Origin: Polytrichum commune
Taxonomy: Eukaryota; Streptophyta; Polytrichopsida; Polytrichales; Polytrichaceae
NCBI GenBank assembly: GCA_950295325.1
Contig: OX485805.1
Coordinates: 15,985,501-16,045,500 of the forward strand
DNA length: 60,000 nt
Reading direction: 5' to 3'
The position numbers and the translations under genes were made by a program. Positions 11,451 through 23,265 of this stretch are shown one piece after another; positions within the stretch are counted from its first letter, which is position 1; each line of letters opens with the position of its first letter. A model generated the notes under the pieces. The model searched no databases and had not been told where the DNA came from. It worked only from the letters and a program-made list of their open reading frames with translations.

Positions 11451-12170
11451 CAACATGCAGCAGTGCAGCAACTAGGCTTCAATGCCGTCAATATTATAAA
11501 AGGATGTGCTACTTGGATGGATTGAAATCAACTATTTTAGGGCCAATTTCCTTGTGTTTTTTAGCAATCACAGCACCAACCGGCAAAAACTGCACTCAAT
11601 GAACATGAGCTAAATTGAGGATTTCAAAACAAGTTTCCAAACAAGGGCCCTGAAGTTCATCACCTCTGTCAACAAATATATAAGACTGTTCTAGATGATA
11701 CACTTGATGAAAGTGGTACATCTACCGTCTTCTTAGGTATCATGAACTTCAAGGCCCATAACTGCATGAACTCTGAATCTAGTGAGACTCACGCTGGCAG
11801 TCTACAAGAGCACTGTACATTGTGCGGTGAAGTAAATTCTCATCATAAAGTACAATACAATTGATTTCCAATCATAGGCAACCTATTCAAATTGATGATA
11901 TTCGATTCCAACAACATCATAGTTTCAACAATACACATTTCCGTTTAAGCCCACGCTAATAGGTTCCCAAAGAACTCTCACATGAAATAGCTGGATCTCT
12001 TCACAAGGTAGGAATTTGTCAGTGGAGTTGCTATTTTCTGAGCAGACTCACATGAGCACGCTCATACAGATTCCTTGGGGTCTTACACTCACCCGTAAAA
12101 ATATTTAGGCTGCACATAAATCGAGGTTCTACTGATATAATAGCTACAATCAATGATGTTAGGTTAGGCT
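11451..12170. other. Intergenic, no feature recognised
   Basis: This is AT-rich sequence between the duplication and the 3' end of the M6 protease gene. No ORF, RNA gene or repeat with a partner in this window was seen. The part nearest 12170 probably includes the protease 3'UTR. Confidence 0.4.
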
Positions 12171-14448
12171 TCATGCGGATGCGATGCCCAAGCTGGTATG
12201 AATATGAACATGAGTTGGTTCGGAGATCGACATGTCGAGGATGTCGTCGTCATAGGCACTCGTTCCGCCACCGCTCGACACGCTCACAGTGAAGGTCATC
12301 ACAGGCCCAGAATCGCTGATATCGGTAAGAGCCACACCGGTGGCCGCACCGTTATTGGCTTTCGTGGACGGGTTGGTGGAAGAATCGATGGACCTCACAT
12401 TCTTAATCCCTGGGAACGGGTCGCCCGCGTCTCCCTGATCCTGCTTTCTCTCCAGGTCCCTCCGGCCGTCGCTCTGCACGAGAGCCACCTTGTAGGACGA
12501 ATTCTCGTTTGTGTTGTCGTTCTTGGTGTCGTCGATGTGCCACAGCAGGAGGCCGCCGGCGGGGAGGTCAGCGTCTCGCCCCTTCAGCTGCCGGTTCTCG
12601 ACGAGAAAGTACTCCGTCTCCGGTGCCCCATCTTTCCATAGTTTCAGCACTTTGTAGTCGTCTTTCACGTCTGCGAGGGACACCCTGTGCGCAAAATGGA
12701 ATTTTTGATGTTTCATGAATAGTCACGGATGCAAAAGAGAGGAAAAGAGATGACTCCAATGTTGCCATTAGCGTGCATAAATGGTATTGATGCTTCAATT
12801 TCGAGTCGATCGGTCTCACTCTACATGTAATCTCGAAGATGGTACTCAAACGTCGAAACGGGCATCATGACAATAAGAGATGTTACTCAAATATTAGGTG
12901 TTGCCTTCTTTCAGAAGTGAAGACTGTGAACACGGATGGACAAGCCAGCTCGCACCTCTCTACACAAGGGCAGGCCACTAGATTCCCACATGAAATTTCT
13001 TTTCATCTGGATACCCCCACTATGTTTGGGTGAACCATAGTGGTAATTAGGTGCACTGGAAATTAAGTGTAAAGAAGATCACCATCTGAGCGATATTCCG
13101 GCCTTAGGCGGCTCAATTAACCTCGGAGTTCCCATGGGAACCAGGTTAAGGCCTCAATGGGTTTAAGCCACCCTCCATGGATGCATATATTTTGGAGATC
13201 AGTGATCTCCTGGCAGCCATATCCAGAAGAAGGGCACTAGAAATGGAAGATCTCAGAATAAAGGCTGCATCGATCGACAAACATAATGTCATAGAAACTT
13301 CTCAAAATCACGACAATACCTCTCGACTCCAAAACTGTTGCAAGAAGCTGGGAAGAGTTCCAGCTTCTGTTTACAACAATTTATCTCCAAAATAATTACT
13401 TTGCAGGAAATCGAAACACAGTACCTACTCATCTTTTAAGACTCAAGAAGTTCAATGATTTAGAAGTTACGTCTAAGTTGACTCACTTTTCAGTGTCGGC
13501 GGGCGTGACGACATCCACCCAGCCTTGATCGACTTTGCACCATGCGCAGGGCTCCGCGGGATTATCCTCGTTCCCATTATACGATCCAGCCGCCATGAGG
13601 CACCAATCTCCGATACCCGCCGACGTGTAATCCGCATCGTAAAGGTCCGGCCACCCGAACGCAAGGTGACCCAACTCGTGCGCGCACACCCCTAGTTTGC
13701 AAGTGGCCGGCACCGTGAGGTACGAGTAGATCTGCGTCCCGTCGGCTTGGTAAGGCCCGCCATCGAGGACCCACTTGTGCGACCAGATGTCGTTCGCCTG
13801 CCCCGTCCGCTCCGCGCCTTGCCCCGCATGCACGATCACGAACGCGTCGACAAAACCGTCGCCGTCGTTATCGTATTTCGTGAAGTCGACTTTCGCATCC
13901 GCGAGCTTCGCTGCATCTTGGGCGAGCGTGCGAGCGTTCGGGGCCGCCTCGCCAAGCCCGTTCTCGTAGTTCGCGTAGTATTTGATTGTGTTGGGCATCC
14001 GGAATGGGCCAACGACTTGGCCAACGATGTCGACCGCATTGTTGGACACGTCGCGGTAGTAGTCGCGCACACTGTTGCTGCCGACGTCGAACCAGAGCTT
14101 CTCGTAATGCGTCGCGGTTTGGGACGCAGCGAACTTCTTGTCGGAGAAGTCGACGAGGACGACGATGACGTTGATCGTCCCGCGAAGCTTTGGACGCTCG
14201 GCGCGAGCGGCCTCGGCGAGGCTCAGGCCCGGTTGGAACGTGTTTCCGGGACGAACGAGACCGTCGTTCAGGCCCGGCGACCGTCTCTCTCGCGGTCGCA
14301 GCAGGGTGCGGTGCACTGACATTGTCGACGATTCCGTCGACTCATGGTCGATCCGATCCTTGATCTCCTTAAATCTGGCCAAAATGTGCCCTCGCACTTC
14401 CTTTGAGGGTGCCACAAGGCAACAGCTGCTATCGACGCGGGCCTCCAT
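12171..14448 (-). CDS. M6-family (immune inhibitor A-like) zinc metalloprotease, 2 exons
   Basis: Exon 1 is 14448-13487 and exon 2 is 12684-12171; the 802-bp intron is GT-AG (GTGAGT donor, GCACAG acceptor). The product has 491 aa. The active site HELGH is at residues 257-261, followed by AFGWPDLYD with the likely third zinc ligand D268, and a Met-turn string WCLMAAGSY around M285. Upstream, DNDGDGFVD (193-201) followed by IVHAGQG is the M6 calcium-loop-like signature. The N-terminus begins with a CLVAPSKEVR motif and shows no signal peptide or membrane span. Family members are zinc endopeptidases, best known from bacteria; the substrate here is unknown. Both exons are strikingly GC- and CpG-rich while the intron and flanks are AT-rich. 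That suggests acquisition from a bacterial donor (inference), although the intron shows it is now a eukaryotic gene. The start was chosen as the first in-frame ATG after upstream stops. Confidence 0.88.
12750..13090. repeat. Dispersed repeat inside the M6 protease intron
   Basis: This part of the intron aligns with 41605-41905 upstream of VPS4. Shared landmarks in the same order are CCAATGTTG, GATGCTTCAATTT-GAGT, ATGTAATC, CACCTCTC/CACCTATCTCCCTA, CCCACATG, GGTGAACCATAG/GGTGGACCATAG and AAGATCACC. It is non-coding. It may be a transposon-derived repeat that supplied much of the intron, but clear terminal repeats were not found. Confidence 0.7.
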
Positions 14449-16827
14449 AATCGACTCCTAGCCTGACAAGCATCATAAATTCTTAACAATGAACGTCATA
14501 CTCGGATCCCAAAGCACATTCCTTAAAGGATATGAATGTCAAAGTTTATGCGATTCGTAATCAGCACTCGGCAACCTGAGGGCATAGGTAGCTCAAATGG
14601 ATAGGCATAAATATTACAGGTGTCTTGACGAATTAAAGGGCTGAAATTGGGTACCGCAGAGAAATGCTTCAAGGGTCATTTTTTGTTTACATCAACTTGC
14701 CGTACCAGGAAGAAGAATGAAACCTTTGCATAATGTTTGAGATATGAATGTTGATGAGTTTGTAAATGTCAAGCGCTAAAATCCAGCTTACATTTGTACT
14801 AGAGCTTATTCCCCGTCTGGATAGAATTCCAAAAAAATTCAGGGGCATTCATTACCTCTTTGTCAAGAGCGAAATCGCGTTTTCGGATAATGAGACTATG
14901 GCTACGTCTGCAGCAGCACTGCTTCAGCCTTCACTTCAATATCAAGCCTGCAAAATTCCTCCAGAATCAGGAGGTGCTGTAAACTATCAAAAATCTTTCT
15001 GGATTCTTGTCTCCAGGTATTTTACAGTTCTATCAACAGCAAACAGTACTAAATAATACACCCTTCACTCCCTTGAATTTCTAAAGATGGAAGACAACGA
15101 AATTTAGAATTGCAATGCGAATTACGAAGCAATCGTAATCTTTTATTGATATTAATTGCTACGTAATAGCAATTGAAATTCCGGATGCAATGTATCTTGG
15201 CGCTTAGCTATTACGGTGCAATTAATATCAATAGAACATCACATGTTGTAAATTGTGGCTGCATCGCAGAGTACCAACTTGCAACATCCAAGAGGCTAGA
15301 AACTACTGCATGTAGCTTAATCTGTACAGTGAAGAGTAAGATTCTGATGCAATACTGTTTCTCAGAGTTTTAATGCTATGTCTATGATTCCTGGTCAAAA
15401 CTTCACAAACAGATGCACTAATTGAATCTATGACGAACTAGTAGAGTGCACAAATTCAGTCAAATTGAACCTTCAATGTTGAATGAGGAGCTGACAGTGT
15501 CCAGTAAGAGCAAGCTTGGCACAACAATCCCAACTAGTCGTAGGATAAGGAAACCTTCAAAACAATTAAACCCAACAAGAAACGAGATGAACTAGATTGA
15601 GGAGTGGAATAACAGTTGGAATTCATCTCGAATGATGCATGAGAGGTGGAGTCCTTATAGGTCAGTAGCTTGGGTCGTCTTCGTTGTCCGTAGTGCCGAA
15701 GCTTTGCTCCGACATTACTCTTCCTTTCTATCTTTCTTCCTTCGTCCTCCAAATAAAGGCAACTTATTTCCGTCAGACTCTACCGTTGCGTCATCAAAGA
15801 CAAAATCCTCATTCGACCTTTCCGGCTTTCTGCATCCTCGTCTCTTCAAGGTTGCATGTTCCTCTTTTGATTGTTGCCACTCTTGCAACACGCCATGGCA
15901 GAGTACTCCGCAGTGGCATCAACTAATAATTCTACAAATCTATCATTATGGTTATCTTATAAGTTAAATGTGCCTAATTTTGATACTCTTCTCTCTGCAC
16001 CCAGTTCTGGTAAGATGGAAACACATAATTAGTGGGAGATGATTAGCCATTACTAGATTAGCCATTTGCCTCATAAATTTTGAACCTCATACAATTTTCT
16101 TATTCACTATCAAAGTGAAGATTCTCGTGCTCATGAAGTGGTCATATAGATCCCCCAATTATGTTGACTCTTGAATTTAGAATAGTTAACATATTTTGAA
16201 CACGTAGTTTAATCTTTTAAAATATGTTTTTTTGATGTCCGTTCTTAGATCCACATCTCATTACACACCATTCAAATATAGGTGACTAGATTATTGCTCT
16301 GTTAGAATAAGGCACATTTGTCTACCTTAGTGTAGTTTGCCATTACTAGATTTCTCAAACCTTTTGTTTTTGTTTTGGTGGTAGGCCACATGCATTCACA
16401 TGGTCTGTCATGCTTGTGTTAGGATCATGTATTAATCATGTTACTACGCCACCGACTAGTCTTCCCTCATGTCCCTAGACGTTCCTTTTCTTTTTGCAAG
16501 AATTCACAGTCAAAACTCCACCCCTTGATCAATTTGTTCCAAATTGACTAACCTAATCCAACCTTGCATAATACTGCAAAGCCAACGCTCATGTGCTAAA
16601 TAGCTTGGCACATGATGCATAAATTGGTGCTCAAATCATTGTGCTCAAATTCTAATAATGTCCCATAAATTTTCATTGAAATCTGCTAGATGGGGATGAT
16701 GTTTTTCTCCAAGTGCATGAATCCCTTTACAAGGGGGGGGGGGGAGATCCTACAGTCAATACATGATGGTTTGTTAAAGTGTTATTATAGCTAACTATCC
16801 AAGGTTAATTGGAGATTAGAAAAGGTA
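14449..16827. other. Intergenic, no supported gene
   Basis: Several short ORFs occur (14766-15056, 15632-15967, 15895-16032), but none has a recognisable domain, matching splice structure or codon bias. The part next to 14448 is the presumed promoter of the M6 protease gene. A run of G occurs at about 16733-16745. Confidence 0.4.
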
Positions 16828-17050
16828 GTACATTAAATATGATATTTAGTGTCACTTACTATTTGTAGTTACACTTTCCTATATATTATTATTTTTAATT
16901 TAATTTTTTACCAAGTTAAGATGTTATTGTTCTCTGATGTCCAAACAATTAATTCAACCTTTGTTGATAAAAAATGAGATGCATAATAAAAAAATATAAC
17001 TTTATGTAATTTCAAATAGGAAGTGACACTAAATATCATATTTAGTATAG
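16828..17050. mobile_element. Short MITE with ATTAAATATGATATTTAGTG termini
   Basis: The left end reads CATTAAATATGATATTTAGT then GTCACTTACTATTTG. The right end, read inward on the other strand, reads CTATACTAAATATGATATTT then AGTGTCACTTCCTATTTG. The arms match over more than 40 bp. It shares termini, but not the interior, with the elements at 10195-10566 and 22883-23265. It is AT-rich and non-coding. Confidence 0.8.
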
Positions 17051-18508
17051 TTGTCCTTGGCAGGCAATCCATCCTAGGATATGGATATTAGAGGATCCAA
17101 CAAATCAGGATATTATATCTTAGAGGTTGTCGACTCATTAAACAATATGAACCATGAGGCATGGGAGACATATTGATATGGGCATATTGTTGCATGTGTG
17201 TATGGGATTGGATTATGAAATATTGTTTCATATGCATAGATACAACAAGCTGGGATGGCATAGACCCAAAGTAATAGATACATAAAGAAAAAAACCTTCT
17301 TCAAAAGAAAACCTCCTTCACAAATCCTTTGTACTAATACAATCACGAGTTTGCACTTGAGCTATTCTTACAGAATGCGTCTTTTGGGCAGGACGTGAAT
17401 TCCTTTTCCTTTTGCTGAATCATTATGTGTTCTGTGAGAGGGTTACTAAGCTTAAGCAGTGCTAATTAATGTAGCACAAATGAGTCAAGTTTCAGTAAGG
17501 GAACCTATCGAGTCATATGTCCCTTGACACGATGCACACTTCCTAATTCACACAAATGGTGCCCAGTTTGACCACAATTTGTTGAGTTTTTCTTGTGATT
17601 AGAAAGGAAGTCTCCTAGTCACACCCAGACAAACTTTAGGATGCGCAAGTGGTCGGTGGTAGCATCCTGACAATTCTGCTCTTTAATCTTTGCAGTGAAC
17701 TACAATTTCCTGATTATGAATTGCCAATTGAAGGGAATTCTCATTTTCACGTCATCCTAAGAATAAGTGACCTGTGCCTCACGTTCCGCGTGTGAAATAA
17801 ATTTGGGGTCTGTGCTTCAGAGGCTATTGACCCTCAATTATCTTTTACTAGTGGTGTTGCGCAAGGTTTAATTGGATAAGCACAGGCTTCATAAAGTGCA
17901 GCCAATCTTCACCTCCCACATCAAACTGAGTGCCAATATTTATGTTGATGCCGACCCCAATGAATAGGTAGATTCAGCAGCTAGTCGCAGATGAGCCACT
18001 TTAGTTTCTAGGTTATGGAATCAATTGTACATAACATCACTCAACTGTAGTCAATGCACCGTGAAGCTGAGAATTTTTTGGTTATTATGTCCCATTTATT
18101 TTGTTCCATTGCAAAATGAACAATATTCAATCTGAGTATTGTTCACATCATACTACTATGACTGTCAGGTAACAAACGTGAGGGTTATTGGAACCCCCAC
18201 ATCTTCATAATATATATGAAATTATTTTATTTGAATAACATTGCTAACATGTGCAACCTACACGTTGTGCAATAGGTGAGGGTCCCACGTGGCACAGCGA
18301 TTTGCTTTGCACTTGTTAGGCAAGTCTCCATTATATTGGACTTTCATATTTACGGACAATGAATTATTTGTCACCAAGCCTCTTGTTATGTAGCTCCTTC
18401 TTTTTCTTTTTCTTTTAAAGGGAGCATAACTAGGAGGCTGTGTAATGTTATGTTAAACCTTAGGAAATCTATGTAATAGAAAATATAGAGGTATTTAATC
18501 CTTGAATT
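17051..18508. other. Intergenic, nothing recognised
   Basis: No ORF with a recognisable family and no repeat shared with the rest of the window was seen. Confidence 0.35.
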
Positions 18509-18733
18509 CCACATTGATTATCCCAATTAGTGTGTGTTACATTTGGAGTTATACAATGCTACAACTATTCAATGAGAATTTAATATTTTACCAAGCAAAG
18601 CCATTTATGTTCTATAATGTCCGACCAATCTCTTGAACTTTCCTTAGTGAGAATTGAACTCCTGAGTAACATGTAATTGCATTGTGTAACTCCAAATTAT
18701 AGTAACACACACTAATTGGGATAGTCAGTGTAG
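18509..18733. mobile_element. MITE, ~225 bp, ~45-bp terminal inverted repeats
   Basis: The left arm reads CCACATTGATTATCCCAATT then AGTGTGTGTTACATTTGGAGTT. The right arm, inward on the other strand, reads CTACACTGACTATCCCAATT then AGTGTGTGTTAC and TTTGGAGTTACACAATG. The TTTGGAGTTA part is shared with the outer MITE at 10109-10687. The interior has no ORF. No certain target duplication was identified. Confidence 0.8.
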
Positions 18734-20319
18734 CTAGAATGGGCCTTCTAGGACCTCATAAGGGTTAGTCCAAATATGTGAGCTAGATTCACAAGGTGAT
18801 AAATTCAAATTTGAAGTGTTTAACACAGCATTCCGATGGATTTACAAGACGCATACATTCAACACCCATATGTATGTGTTAATGCTTTGTGAATTGAATT
18901 GGTCTACCATGCTGTCATTGCAACCACAAAGACAGTATATAAACAACTCAAGCAGGGCTACACTTGTTGCAAGTGTAAGATGCCACGTCCAACATCATTG
19001 CAACCCCACACATATGCATGCAACTTGTATGATCATCCGATAGCTTGGGTGAAACTCAAACTCGTCGTGTAAGTTATGCATATGGAACAACCACCACGTA
19101 CAAAAGAGCTCTTGAAAGACACTGTAGTAGGGTATGGAAGTTGGAGTTATAAGAGAGCAGTGAAACTTTCGTGAATCCCATTCTTGCTTTCTGTCGTTTT
19201 TGAGTGATTCACATGATGCACTCTGACAGCGTCATCAGCCACATAGGTTGTCGTATAAGGGAGCCAATAGGAAAGTTTGTATATTGAGCTTTGCAAGGTT
19301 GCCATGGCCGCCATGTGTCCCATGAGGGCCCAATTGATTTGTAAAACAATGATGTGATGGTGAGTCACTCCAATTGTTTCTTTTTTTCTTTTGTTTCTTT
19401 TTTTTGAGACAATGCCAACAAGCCAGCACCAATTCATTGAAAACCAAGAAAGAAAACGTGCCCACTTTGAGGGGATGCGGGACCCCTCGGACGTGAAACA
19501 TTACTTTCCAATTTGGAGTAGGTATCATCGACAATGAAGCCTTGTTCATGTATGGGTGGTATGAAGGTAAGTAGTCACACTTATTCCTAACTGTCCGGTG
19601 AGATTGGGTGTTTAGATTGATGCAATTTATATGTCCATTCTCTCATAGGATTAGCCTTTGAAGTGGATTTCGGAGCCATACGATTCACTTTGTAACATCA
19701 TTGTGACATCATTCAACCTACTTCTTGGCCTTTGTGGGTACATGAATTTGTAGAGCATGATATCTTCATTAATATGAGGTGAAATAAATTCAAGCTTAAA
19801 CTAAAGTTGAGTGGAAGTGTATCTCATTGCAGAGCATTGGGAGGAGGTAGGAGCTCGTCCCACAACTGGAGCAAGTAGCCTAGTTGCCCACTCACTTCCG
19901 ACCAACGGTGAGCTTATGTTCCATAGTACGGGATTTTTTTGACAAATCAATCATCCATGAGTTTCTCAACAACTTCCAATGCACATATTTGGTCATTGCA
20001 TGTCTCTTTCACTTGGTTACCCAAGTAGCTCGATTTGTAGCTTGACAATTGTTTAATGAGCCATTGTATTTCAAGAAAGGGAGCCATCTTGAAAGGGTAA
20101 CTAATGTTATGTGTCAATCCACTTAAATCCATTGTGGTCATACCATTTGTGTTGTCCATTCACATCACGTCCACTATTCCATCTTTTGCATGGTACAAAA
20201 CGTGTTTTAATTAAACTTATTATGGCCTTGCTTGAAGCTCATGCTTGTGAGAATGTGGGACCACACTAGCTTGTAATATCTAAACTTATATATAATTCAT
20301 GAAAGTATAGAATTGGTGA
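18734..20319. other. Intergenic, nothing recognised
   Basis: The region holds only short ORFs without recognisable domains, and a T-rich stretch at about 19377-19410. Confidence 0.35.
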
Positions 20320-20695
20320 AACCATGGCACGGGTAGGTCACTTAGTGCATTTTAAAAACGACGTGCGGCTTAATATAGAGAGGATTAAAATCATTTGAAA
20401 TAAAAATTATAAAGGAATTCCAAATAATGAAGGGGCCATTAAATTGAGACAATCCCATTATAAGTAAGTTAGATGGACATAAAACGTGGGCCATTATTTT
20501 TTTTGTAAAATTAATATAGGGGCTGAAGATAAGGATCCTAGAAGGTATGTTTAGTATGATATGTAAATGGGTTTAGGACTCACGGGGATGGATGATAATT
20601 GGGATTTCCGTCTGTCCAAAAATGGATGAAAAGGGAACGGGCCGTCGTTGGGGTCGTCTTCCCCACACCCGTTTGCATATGGCTAGGGTTTCAAT

Positions 20696-21286
20696 TTGCT
20701 TTGCGTTTTCGTCCATTTTCATCATGAAGTGCTCACACACTCACCGGATAACCATGATAATTGTCTTCAAGCAGGATCTTCATGTGGGTCAAGTCTGTTA
20801 TGCAGAGGATCAGACTGTGGGGTGCATTTTGTCCAACGAAGCACGATAAGGCTATCGTCAACTGTAAGATCCGCTGCCAAACGAAAAAGGGGATGTTCAA
20901 GTAATGTTAATAAAGCTGGAAATGCTACTAACATATTGAACGGAGTAGATGAGGGGTCATGGTGGGTGGGCAGGGTGCAAGCTATGCGGCGTCGCAATGG
21001 GAAACAATATGGAGTATTGAGGCAGGCGGTTGACCTCCTTGCCCGAACAAAGGAATCAAGGAGGAGAAATCCTAACAATCCTCATATTGAAGTAATGTTG
21101 CAATATTATAGAAAACATCCTGGCCGTGATAAGTTTAAATATGATCACACATATAGCCAATGGATTGATATAGATTGTGTTATATCTACTGTGACCATGA
21201 GCTACAATTCTACAAACGAAGTATACACTCTACACATGAATGATTCAGAGCAGCTGTCCAAGTTTGTGACAGACCAAAGTATATAG
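20696..21286 (+). CDS. Hypothetical protein fragment carried by the hAT-type element
   Basis: This is a 196-codon ORF within the element at 20328-22418. I do not recognise the family. The first ~55 residues look non-coding. From about residue 57 the composition becomes protein-like, with a basic AAKRKRG patch, a WWVGRVQAMRRR-GKQYG segment near residues 92-108 and a KYDHTYSQWIDIDCVIS segment. These aromatic/glycine strings vaguely recall BAH- or Tudor-like chromatin-reader folds; that is only a guess. No start or splice evidence fixes its true limits. It may be a captured host exon or a relic of a larger transposon protein. Confidence 0.35.
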   Translation: MLCVFVHFHHEVLTHSPDNHDNCLQAGSSCGSSLLCRGSDCGVHFVQRSTIRLSSTVRSAAKRKRGCSSNVNKAGNATNILNGVDEGSWWVGRVQAMRRRNGKQYGVLRQAVDLLARTKESRRRNPNNPHIEVMLQYYRKHPGRDKFKYDHTYSQWIDIDCVISTVTMSYNSTNEVYTLHMNDSEQLSKFVTDQSI

Positions 21287-21576
21287 GATTTAGTACCAAG
21301 CTTGGATCATCTTCGACTGCTTCACACAATGTAAGTATTCAACCTTACAGCATGTTAGAGTTTAAAGATTGTCATTTCTTAAGAAAAAAATTATGATTGA
21401 TGAAATGTTATATAAAATGGGGGTTTAGGTATTTGGAATTCAAGGTTTTTGTATGTTCACTGCAATGCATTAAACCCTAAATGCCGGACATTGGATTAAG
21501 GAATTATTGCATTTTAGTGATGAATCATTACATTTTAGTGGTGAATTATAACATTTGAGTGAATTTATGAATTATT

Positions 21577-21861
21577 ATGTTCATAAGTACTCACCTTCTA
21601 GATCATGCACTTGATGTCTTTGGCAACTGGGTGTTGAGTCGCTGCCACGCCCAGCGGGAATGGGATCGCGTAGATCCCACAAACGAGGACCGCGCTAGTT
21701 TTATGAAGCTTCTTCCCCGTTTGGCCGTCATCCACAGCTCTACCAAAGAATTTGTAGGGAGCATAGTGGAATTCGCAGCTTTCCGACTAAACCACTGCCA
21801 TTATTCCCGTTTTTTGATGAGTTTGGGTCAGCATTTTGTAAACCGCATGTTGTGTTTGTGA
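21577..21861 (+). CDS. Second hypothetical fragment in the hAT-type element
   Basis: This is a 94-codon ORF. The part from about 21595 (DHALDVFGNWVLSRCHAQREWDR) to the stop is GC-richer than its surroundings and reads like real protein sequence: an alternating amphipathic stretch followed by FVGSIVEFAAFRLNHC. No family is recognised. It lies ~290 bp after the first cargo ORF on the same strand. Both could be parts of one captured gene, separated by an intron or by decay. Confidence 0.3.
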   Translation: MFISTHLLDHALDVFGNWVLSRCHAQREWDRVDPTNEDRASFMKLLPRLAVIHSSTKEFVGSIVEFAAFRLNHCHYSRFLMSLGQHFVNRMLCL

Positions 21862-22882
21862 ACACACGGACATTTTTCCTCTCTTTCCACCTTTACCTTA
21901 TTTGTGGTGTACTTGGGGTTATTTTGTACGCGCTGTAACATTGTGATTCCACCCTAAATCATAAATTCTAAACCCGCTTTACTATGCTATGTGTTTTTGG
22001 TCACTTGCATTGCAATGACCGCTATGGTATTTGTGTTGCCATCTCCTATGTATTTTCATCATAACAATGTTTGCAATGGTATTACTTTGCTATGGTCTCC
22101 TATATGTTTTCTTCATAACTCTGTTTGCAATGGTATTATTGTTTGCACCCTTCTTTGTTTTCATGCTTTCCCTCAACACTCGTCAATTGCGTTAGGAAGT
22201 AGATTAGCTTTTATTACTTAAAAGGAATGTAGAGTACAAAAAATTGCAGTGACTTGGACAATATAAGTAATGAAAGGGTGCAAACAAATGGGCCATTTTT
22301 GAAATATAAGTAATTATAGGGAGGCTTTAATTCAACCCTTGAAGGTAAATAGCCCCAAAACAAAAAAAACCCCAACCGCACGTGGTGCACAAAAATGCCT
22401 TAGAGTGACCTACCCGTGAACCATGGTTTTACCTAGAATGTTGGACTCACCAAACCCTTGTCTTCTTAAAGTGTATTACACATTGGACTTGTTCTATGTC
22501 CACATAGGTTGTGCCTATGCCTCCACTTGGTTTTAATTTTTGGGGAAACTATGTAACTTATGCTTTGTGTCCATTAGAGTTATTCGTAAAGTAGAGTAAA
22601 TGAAACCATGGATTTAGTCCAAAGTCTTGACTTCATGAGAATTAACACAAGGTCGTCTAACTTTTTTTAATGCTTAAATAACCATACACAAAGAGCGGTG
22701 CCATGCTATCAAAAAGCGGCTTTCTAACTTGTCCTACTAGAATGGGTGGGCCAAGCTAGACTTGCATAGGCCAATCCAAGATCTCCATGTGCATACCCAA
22801 CTTTAGATCCTAAAGTTCTCTGAAAATTTAAGAGGTGGAAAGAGAAGGTCCCACAAGTTTCACCTATTAAGAGTTTACACGG

Positions 22883-23265
22883 CTACACTAAATATGATAT
22901 TTAGTGTCACCAATTCCAATTGTCTTTCTCAATACTAATCGTAAACCGCAGTATAGTGACACCAACACTATATGTTAACCCAACATTATTTGTCATTCCT
23001 TGTAAATTCTTTTGGGGGATTATAGATTTACAATGTTGCAAAAATTGTTACTTACTAAGTGATTTTTCAACCAAATTGCAATCATCCATGACAATATTTC
23101 ATCACAAAGTTGTTGACAAGAGAAGGTAGCTAGGGTTTTGGCCAATGGATGGACTTATTCATCATCCATGACAATAATTGTAAACCTATTCATAAGAAGT
23201 GTCATCCGAGAAGTTACCATAGCTACACTAAATGCCATATGACACTAAATATCATATTGGTGTAG
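22883..23265. mobile_element. MITE with near-palindromic termini, second full copy
   Basis: The left end reads CTACACTAAATATGATATTT then AGTGTCACC. The right end, inward, reads CTACACCAATATGATATTTAG then TGTCATATGG. The interior aligns in inverse orientation with 10195-10566, including CATTATTTGTCATTCCTTGT and ATTATAGATTTAC. A duplicate partial terminus (CTACACTAAATGCCATATG) occurs near 23223, so the right end may be composite. Confidence 0.82.

Larger units (their letters stand above)
20328..22418. mobile_element. Non-autonomous hAT-type element, 2.09 kb, carrying coding-like cargo
   Basis: It is flanked by a perfect 8-bp direct repeat AACCATGG at 20320-20327 and 22419-22426. The left end starts CACGGGTAGGTCACTTAGTG and the right end, inward on the other strand, starts CACGGGTAGGTCACTCTAAG. 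Both continue into an ACGTGCGG motif. The ends match the 410-bp MITE at 8142-8551. No transposase is visible inside. Instead there are two ORFs (20696-21286 and 21577-21861) that do not resemble transposases. It is probably a deletion or transduplication derivative mobilised in trans. Confidence 0.88.

Noticed and set aside
12198-12641. 147-codon plus-strand ORF
   Set aside because: This is the antisense shadow of M6 protease exon 2.
13747-14319. 190-codon plus-strand ORF
   Set aside because: This is the antisense shadow of the GC-rich M6 protease exon 1; high GC suppresses stop codons in all frames.
14766-15056. 96-codon ORF with a possible donor after LVSR
   Set aside because: No downstream exon and no family was recognised; the open length is within chance expectation.
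15895-16032. Short ORF starting MAEYSAVASTNNSTNLSLWLSYKL
   Set aside because: It reads somewhat like a protein N-terminus, but it is only ~45 codons long with no continuation or splice partner found.
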